A DNA stretch of 64,000 nt from Myxococcus guangdongensis (GTDB lineage: Bacteria > Myxococcota > Myxococcia > Myxococcales > Myxococcaceae). Positions 59,918-64,000 of this stretch are shown piece by piece; position 1 is the first letter of the stretch; each line of letters begins with the position of its first letter. A program made the position numbers and the translations under genes. Where the stretch lies: contig NZ_JAJVKW010000003.1 of the NCBI RefSeq assembly GCF_024198255.1, forward strand, positions 310,001-374,000, given 5' to 3'. The notes under the pieces are model-generated. The model had not been told where the DNA came from and did not search any database. It saw only the letters and a list, made by a program, of their open reading frames with translations.

Positions 59918-60115
59918 AGCAGGGTGCGGACTCGAGCGGCTCACGCTCATGCTTCGAGCGTGGGCGGTGAGGGGCGCTTCGATGGTTTCGCGCGTGGGCT
60001 GGCGACACGAGGCAGGCCGCGCGCCGAGACCGCAAAGCCCGGATGAGCAGGCCGCGGACCCAAGCGGCTCAGGCTCATGCGTTCCGAGCGTGAGCCGCTT
60101 GCGCCGAGCGGCTCA
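59918..60115. repeat. Dispersed AGCGGCTCA repeat cluster
   Basis: AGCGGCTCA occurs at 59935, 60063 and 60107. The first two are part of a roughly 50-bp direct repeat (59918-59969 and 60045-60100) that also shares GCTCATG and CGAGCGTG. The rest of the 264-bp gap 59849-60112 holds no gene. Confidence 0.5.
60062..60100 (-). terminator. Hairpin after the exported coiled-coil protein gene
   Basis: AAGCGGCTCA (60062-60071) and TGAGCCGCTT (60091-60100), a perfect 10-bp stem, 13 bp past the minus-strand stop at 60113. It overlaps the repeat cluster. No U tract. Confidence 0.55.
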
Positions 60116-61033
60116 GCGTGAGCGCGGCGTCACCTGGATTCGGGTCGCGTCGGAGGTGCCATCCGCGATGAGATTGTAGGCGGCCTGGACGGCAGTGCCC
60201 TGTCGCAGGCCCTGCGTGGAGATGCGCTGGCCGTTGCGGACGATGCGGGTGTTCTCACCGACGCGCAGGTCGTAGAGGTCTCCGGTCTCCGCGTCCTTGA
60301 TGACAATGCGCTCCTGGGTGGCTGAGGTCACCTGGCCGCGCATGACGACGTTCGCGACGATGGTCTTCTCTGGGTTGGCGTTCACGTCACCCGAGTCGTC
60401 CTGTCGCGGTGCGCTCGCGGGGCCCGAGCCTCCCGTTCCGTCTTGTTGCTGCTTCGGGTCATTCGCATGTCCGCCCCGGAGGGCGTTGACCTGTCGCTGG
60501 AGTCGCAGGACATCGCTGCGAAGCATGGCGACCTCTCGAGTCAGGTCTCCCTGGCTCAGTGCCTCGCCGGACCCCGCTGCCTCCGCGCTGCCGCCCTTTG
60601 CCTCACCCGCGGCGTCTCGCGGCTCGGTGCCCTGGCGCGTGGGCTCGGGGCGACCGGCGGGCACGGGGTCCTGGTTTCCATCCGACGTGTTGCCCGAGCC
60701 TCCGGTTCCGCGCGCATCCGACGCGTTGTTGCCTGTGTCCCCGCCGCCAGTGCCGTTGTTCGTGCCACCGGCGTTGGTGTTCGAGGTATTGCCGGAGCCA
60801 CCGGTCCCCTGCGTGGTGGTCGTGCTCGAGATGTCTTCAGCGCCCGTGGACCCATAGGGCACGACCGAGAAGGTCCCGGACGGATAGGTGCCCGGTTCCT
60901 GGTTGGCGCCGATGCCCGACTGGGGTTGAGAGGACGTCCCTGCGCCCGCTCCACTGCCTGCTGATTGGGCGAGGGCGACAGGAGTCATCAGGAAGCTGAA
61001 CGTCAGGGCCGCGGTGCAGAGCGCTCGTCGCAT
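60113..61033 (-). CDS. Exported Gly/Asn-rich protein with coiled coil and DUF5666-like domain
   Basis: 306 residues. Signal peptide MRRALCTAALTFSFLMTPVALAQ. A low-complexity Gly/Thr/Asn region (about 60-130, with GTGGSGNTS repeats) leads to a short coiled coil (EVAMLRSDVLRLQRQVNALRGG). A C-terminal beta domain (EKTIVANVVMRGQVTSATQERIVIKDAETGDLYDLRVGENTRIVRNGQRISTQGLRQGTAVQAAYNLIADGTSDATRIQV) resembles DUF5666-type OB-like domains. Periplasmic or surface. Function unknown. Confidence 0.82.
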   Translation of the reverse strand: MRRALCTAALTFSFLMTPVALAQSAGSGAGAGTSSQPQSGIGANQEPGTYPSGTFSVVPYGSTGAEDISSTTTTQGTGGSGNTSNTNAGGTNNGTGGGDTGNNASDARGTGGSGNTSDGNQDPVPAGRPEPTRQGTEPRDAAGEAKGGSAEAAGSGEALSQGDLTREVAMLRSDVLRLQRQVNALRGGHANDPKQQQDGTGGSGPASAPRQDDSGDVNANPEKTIVANVVMRGQVTSATQERIVIKDAETGDLYDLRVGENTRIVRNGQRISTQGLRQGTAVQAAYNLIADGTSDATRIQVTPRSR

Positions 61034-61116
61034 GGGTGGGGTCCTTTCCTCGTGCTCAAGGTTGAGGCGTGGACCGCCAGCGACAAGCGAGCGCTACGGA
61101 GGGCTCGGACCCGTGG

Positions 61117-61896
61117 CTACTCGGGGAGCGGCGTGGTGACCCGAGACTCGAGGACTCGTGTCAGTGCGGGTTGCCCACAAGTTCCCCAGTCGATGGGGCG
61201 TACCGTGAGGAACAGCGGTGCGCGGAGGGCCGTCGCCAGCTCCATCTCATCGAGCCCGCCGCGGTCATGCAGCGTCCTCAGCAGCGCATCGCGGACAGCG
61301 TGAAGTTGTTCCCGATCGCACCACGGGTCCGCTCGCCACGAGAGCTGATTCATCGCCATGAGCAGACTCAGGTCCTCGACAGGGAGCTGGGTCCAGCTTC
61401 GTGCGAGGAACACGGGGACGCCGCGCTTCACGCTCGACAGGTGCCACTGTGACTCGATGGCCTCGACCCTCCACTCCTCCTCGCTCCAGTGACGCGTGAG
61501 CCAGATGGCCAGGGCAATGCGCTCGACCCCTCGGAACGGGACCGTCGTGCGTGCATTCAGGACGTTGAGCCAGCGGCTCGCCGCATCGAGCGCATGCTCG
61601 AAGCCCTCGGGTAGGAACTCATCCTCACAAGCATGTCGGGAGAGCGTGAAGTCCAGGAGGCCGTGGACCACGGTCCAGGACCAGATCGGCTGAATGTGCC
61701 GCGTGGAGGAGTCCAGGTCCCGCCACCAGGTCGCCCGCAGGCGCGCGGCGGTGGAGAGCGCTCGCGTCGGAGAGGGGGGCAGCTCCGGGAGTTGCGAGAG
61801 CGTGTACCGATAGACACACTCCACCGTGGCCAGCGGCGCCACGAGGATGAGGCCCAGCAGCCACAGGAGGGACCGCGCAGTCAGGAGGCGACGCAT
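61117..61896 (-). CDS. Hypothetical membrane-anchored protein
   Basis: 259 residues from ATG 61896; a TTG at 61914 is an alternative. One N-terminal transmembrane helix (SLLWLLGLILVAPLATVECVYRYTL), then an all-helical soluble part with many Trp residues (LRATWWRDLDSSTRHIQPIWSWTVVHGLLDFTLSRHACEDEFLPEGFEHALDAASRWLNVL; FRGVERIALAIWLTRHWSEEEWRVEAIESQWHL). The first part recalls the anchor plus leading residues of peptidoglycan glycosyltransferases, but the catalytic Glu motifs are not seen. Ends 83 bp before the next gene and starts 50 bp after the TonB receptor gene. Confidence 0.7.
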   Translation of the reverse strand: MRRLLTARSLLWLLGLILVAPLATVECVYRYTLSQLPELPPSPTRALSTAARLRATWWRDLDSSTRHIQPIWSWTVVHGLLDFTLSRHACEDEFLPEGFEHALDAASRWLNVLNARTTVPFRGVERIALAIWLTRHWSEEEWRVEAIESQWHLSSVKRGVPVFLARSWTQLPVEDLSLLMAMNQLSWRADPWCDREQLHAVRDALLRTLHDRGGLDEMELATALRAPLFLTVRPIDWGTCGQPALTRVLESRVTTPLPE

Positions 61897-61946
61897 GGCC
61901 GGCCCGCTGTGCAACGCGCGGACCAGTTCGGGCCCGCACGTCGTGC

Positions 61947-64000
61947 TCAGAACGCGTACCGTGCCCCGAGCCGCACCTGTCGGGGCGTCTGGTAGGCGGG
62001 GCTGACGGCGGCTTCATGGCCCGAAGTGAGCGAGTCGTCGGCCTGGGAGTCGAAGGCGTTGAGGACATCGAGGTGGAACTCGATGTCCTGCCTCCGCTCC
62101 ACGTTGTAGCGGACGGCCAGTCGAGCATCTACGTTGTGCATCCACGGTCGTCTTTTCTCTGCGCCTTCTCCGTGTGCCCCAGCAATGCCGAGATAGGAGA
62201 ATCCCACGGAGGCCCCCCATCTCCAGTCTCGATGGAAGAACCCGCGGGTGCCGGAGAGTTTGAGGACATGCGGTCGATTCAATACACCGCGCTGCTCCTC
62301 GAGAGTGGCCCCCTGAAGCCGCGACCACGTGTAGGCGAGCAGCATGGACCAGTTGTCATTGAAGTTGCGATCCACCTCGAGTGTCACCGAGTCATGTCTG
62401 CTCCGAGGTGCCGGGAGGTTTGCGCCCAAGCCTCGTCCCGGATTGACGAGCACGGGGGCTCCTCGCTCGGTGTCCTGAATGAGCACGAGTCCCGTGGTCC
62501 TCATGCGGCGCGCATGGAAAACGCTCACGGAAGTATCGGAATCGGCTGCGAACTCGAGCCCCGTCACGAACTCCGTGGTGGAGGGAGGTGTCAGCGAAGA
62601 GTCCAGCCGGACATTCGCTACGCCCCTCTCGGTGCTCAGATGGGGGCGCAACAAGCCGAGTGGAACACGCCCGTGATACCTCGCGTAGCTCCCGAAGATG
62701 CGCAGTTGGTCCCATCCCGTGGAAGCCATCGTGACGCCAAGGCGTGGTGACAGCAGATGTGATATCGCGTCTCCGCCGTGAATCCGACCGCCTACGGACT
62801 GGGTGTCGTAGCGGAGCCCGGCATTGAAGGTGAGCCAGTCCGAAGGGCTCCAGGTGTCCTGGACATAGGCGCTCGTGAACCCACTGTGGGTCTGAAGACG
62901 TGACGTCGCCTCCTGGCCTCCCCTCTCCCAATCATGGATGAGCTGCTCGACCTCCATACCCATCTTCAGCAGGTGGGATCCACCCGGGAACTGGCCGGGG
63001 TACCAGAGATGCACCACCTCGGCCGAGGCTTGATAACGGTTCGTCGCCTGGTCGCGAGCATCGCAGTCCATGGTCCAGTCGTCGAGAGGACCGCCACACG
63101 CCGACAGTGGGGCTTCATTCTCCCGGTACTCACGAGGCAGCCCCAGGTTCGTCACGCTCTGCCCCATCCATGCGGCATGGGCATCCACCAACAGCTTCTT
63201 TTCGAAGAATGCACCTCTGTAATCGAGCGCCACCCGCGAAAGCTCGCGGTCCACCTCTTGGTTCGTCGAGTCGACGTCCTGCCATCGGGAAGTGGAGGGG
63301 GCAATCACAGCCATCAAGGAGAGGTCGTGGTCGTAGTTGAAGATGTAGGTCAACCTTCCCAGCGCCTGGACCTGGCGATGGTCGATGAAAGACCGGCCTC
63401 CGCCAGCTTGCTCCGCGGGTGTCCGCTCCACCCGGGTGAGAGCAGGGACCGCCCCCATGAAGAACCAGAGGCGGTCTTTGATGAGGCCGCCCCGGAGCGT
63501 CGCTCCGAACTCTCCTTGGTTGAAGACGGAGTGTCGCGAGGGGCGCTCCCCGGCCCTGCTTTTGACGGGGCCCCGCTCCGTCAGCACGCCAGGAACCCAC
63601 TCCGCGAAGGCGGTGCCGCTGTACTCGTTGGAGCCAGAGGCGGAGCTTTGTTCGACGACGACTCCTGTCGCACGGCCGTACCGCGCCCTGATTCCATGGG
63701 TGAACACCGTTGTGTCCTGGAGGAACTCCAGGCTGAGTGGGAGCGCGTTGCGTCCAGTCACGGCGTCCCGCGTAGACAGGCCATCCAGGAGGTACTCATT
63801 CTCCCAGGGGCCCGTGCCCAGCAGCGTGCTACCCCGACGTGTCTCCACCATGTTCGATGCCAGGACGAGAAAGCCATCCAGCGTTCGCATGGCTTGTCGT
63901 CCCATCACTGGGCGTTGTGTCAGGACGCCGGAAATCAGCTCCGAGAACAGCTCTGTCGACATCCCAGCGCTCGTGACGTCGGAGACGAGGAAGTAACAGC
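61947..64000 (-). CDS. TonB-dependent receptor (Oar-like), 3' part
   Basis: About 684 residues are in the window; the frame is open to the right edge, so the N-terminus (signal, possible carboxypeptidase-like domain and part of the plug) is missing. What is present begins inside the plug (LVLASNMVETRRGSTLLGTGPWENEYLLDGLSTRDAVTGRNALPLSLEFLQDTTVFTHGIRARYGRATGVVVEQSSASGSNEYSGTAFAEW), the pattern of Oar/SusC-like TonB receptors, then a beta barrel with long aromatic strands. It ends VRLGARYAF, a proper terminal strand with Phe. An ATG at 63962 is internal, not the start. Imports or displays an unknown ligand at the outer membrane. Confidence 0.88.
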   Translation of the reverse strand, partial: CYFLVSDVTSAGMSTELFSELISGVLTQRPVMGRQAMRTLDGFLVLASNMVETRRGSTLLGTGPWENEYLLDGLSTRDAVTGRNALPLSLEFLQDTTVFTHGIRARYGRATGVVVEQSSASGSNEYSGTAFAEWVPGVLTERGPVKSRAGERPSRHSVFNQGEFGATLRGGLIKDRLWFFMGAVPALTRVERTPAEQAGGGRSFIDHRQVQALGRLTYIFNYDHDLSLMAVIAPSTSRWQDVDSTNQEVDRELSRVALDYRGAFFEKKLLVDAHAAWMGQSVTNLGLPREYRENEAPLSACGGPLDDWTMDCDARDQATNRYQASAEVVHLWYPGQFPGGSHLLKMGMEVEQLIHDWERGGQEATSRLQTHSGFTSAYVQDTWSPSDWLTFNAGLRYDTQSVGGRIHGGDAISHLLSPRLGVTMASTGWDQLRIFGSYARYHGRVPLGLLRPHLSTERGVANVRLDSSLTPPSTTEFVTGLEFAADSDTSVSVFHARRMRTTGLVLIQDTERGAPVLVNPGRGLGANLPAPRSRHDSVTLEVDRNFNDNWSMLLAYTWSRLQGATLEEQRGVLNRPHVLKLSGTRGFFHRDWRWGASVGFSYLGIAGAHGEGAEKRRPWMHNVDARLAVRYNVERRQDIEFHLDVLNAFDSQADDSLTSGHEAAVSPAYQTPRQVRLGARYAF

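Noticed and set aside
63962..63964. ATG as start of the TonB receptor
   Set aside because: The frame stays open upstream to the window edge, and the sequence after it already lies in the plug domain, so the true start is outside.

Overview
The window is high-GC (roughly 70 %) DNA from a delta-proteobacterial predator of the Myxococcota, most likely Cystobacterineae (Myxococcus, Corallococcus, Pyxidicoccus or Archangium type). The reasons are the many lipoproteins with Asp-Ala-Gly or Pro-rich linkers, the dense one- and two-component signalling, an Oar-like TonB receptor, a sigma-54-type promoter and a locus resembling the SitA lipoprotein toxins of Myxococcus. About 57 protein genes cover nearly the whole window. 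I saw no rRNA, tRNA, insertion sequence, prophage or CRISPR array. Because of the extreme GC3, most real genes carry long open antisense frames, which are left out.

Region by region. 1-2.5 kb: minus-strand pair of a DUF1552 protein (5' end only) and a large c-type haem lipoprotein. 2.7-11.2 kb: mostly plus-strand housekeeping: dapD, a ChrR-like cupin anti-sigma protein, a Ro60/TROVE protein preceded by a compact structured RNA element, an ankyrin/beta-helix protein (minus), dapE, and a LytS/LytTR two-component pair. 11.2-20 kb: TPR lipoprotein, histone-H1-like protein, beta-propeller lipoprotein, outer-membrane barrel, pterin carbinolamine dehydratase, lipoprotein and glpK. 20.2-25.1 kb: metallo-beta-lactamase-fold lipoprotein with a damaged metal motif, AraC regulator, then a lower-GC accessory stretch with a small membrane protein, a DUF3251 protein, a putative immunity protein and a SitA-like polymorphic toxin.

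25.2-29.9 kb: ABC exporter operon (ATPase, large FtsX/MacB permease, AttH/lipocalin-like protein) with a 111-bp tandem repeat between the ATPase and the permease. 30-37.2 kb: alpha/beta hydrolase, DUF3467 protein, lipoproteins, hemF, and an ECF sigma / zinc anti-sigma / exported-protein operon. 37.2-42.6 kb: haem-oxygenase-like diiron protein, a hypothetical protein, a small basic protein behind a sigma-54-type promoter, a phospholipase D and an outer-membrane protein. 42.6-47.9 kb: PAS histidine kinase divergent from a BlaI repressor and a BlaR1-like M56 protease with an unusual C-terminus; two matching palindromes lie in the shared promoter region.

47.9-64 kb: aldehyde dehydrogenase-fold protein, TPR protein with a decayed copy of its own 3' end, Na+/H+ antiporter plus RCK/cNMP regulator, PQQ sugar dehydrogenase, DJ-1/PfpI protein, YjjJ-type HipA kinase, DUF1684 protein, an E2-like acyltransferase lacking its catalytic His, a cREC-domain protein, two exported or membrane proteins, and the 3' part of an Oar-like TonB receptor running off the right edge.

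The most coherent functional units are the ABC export operon, the ECF sigma operon, the antiporter pair, the LytS/LytTR pair, the BlaI/M56/kinase module and the toxin/immunity pair. The rest reads as single genes or short co-directional runs.
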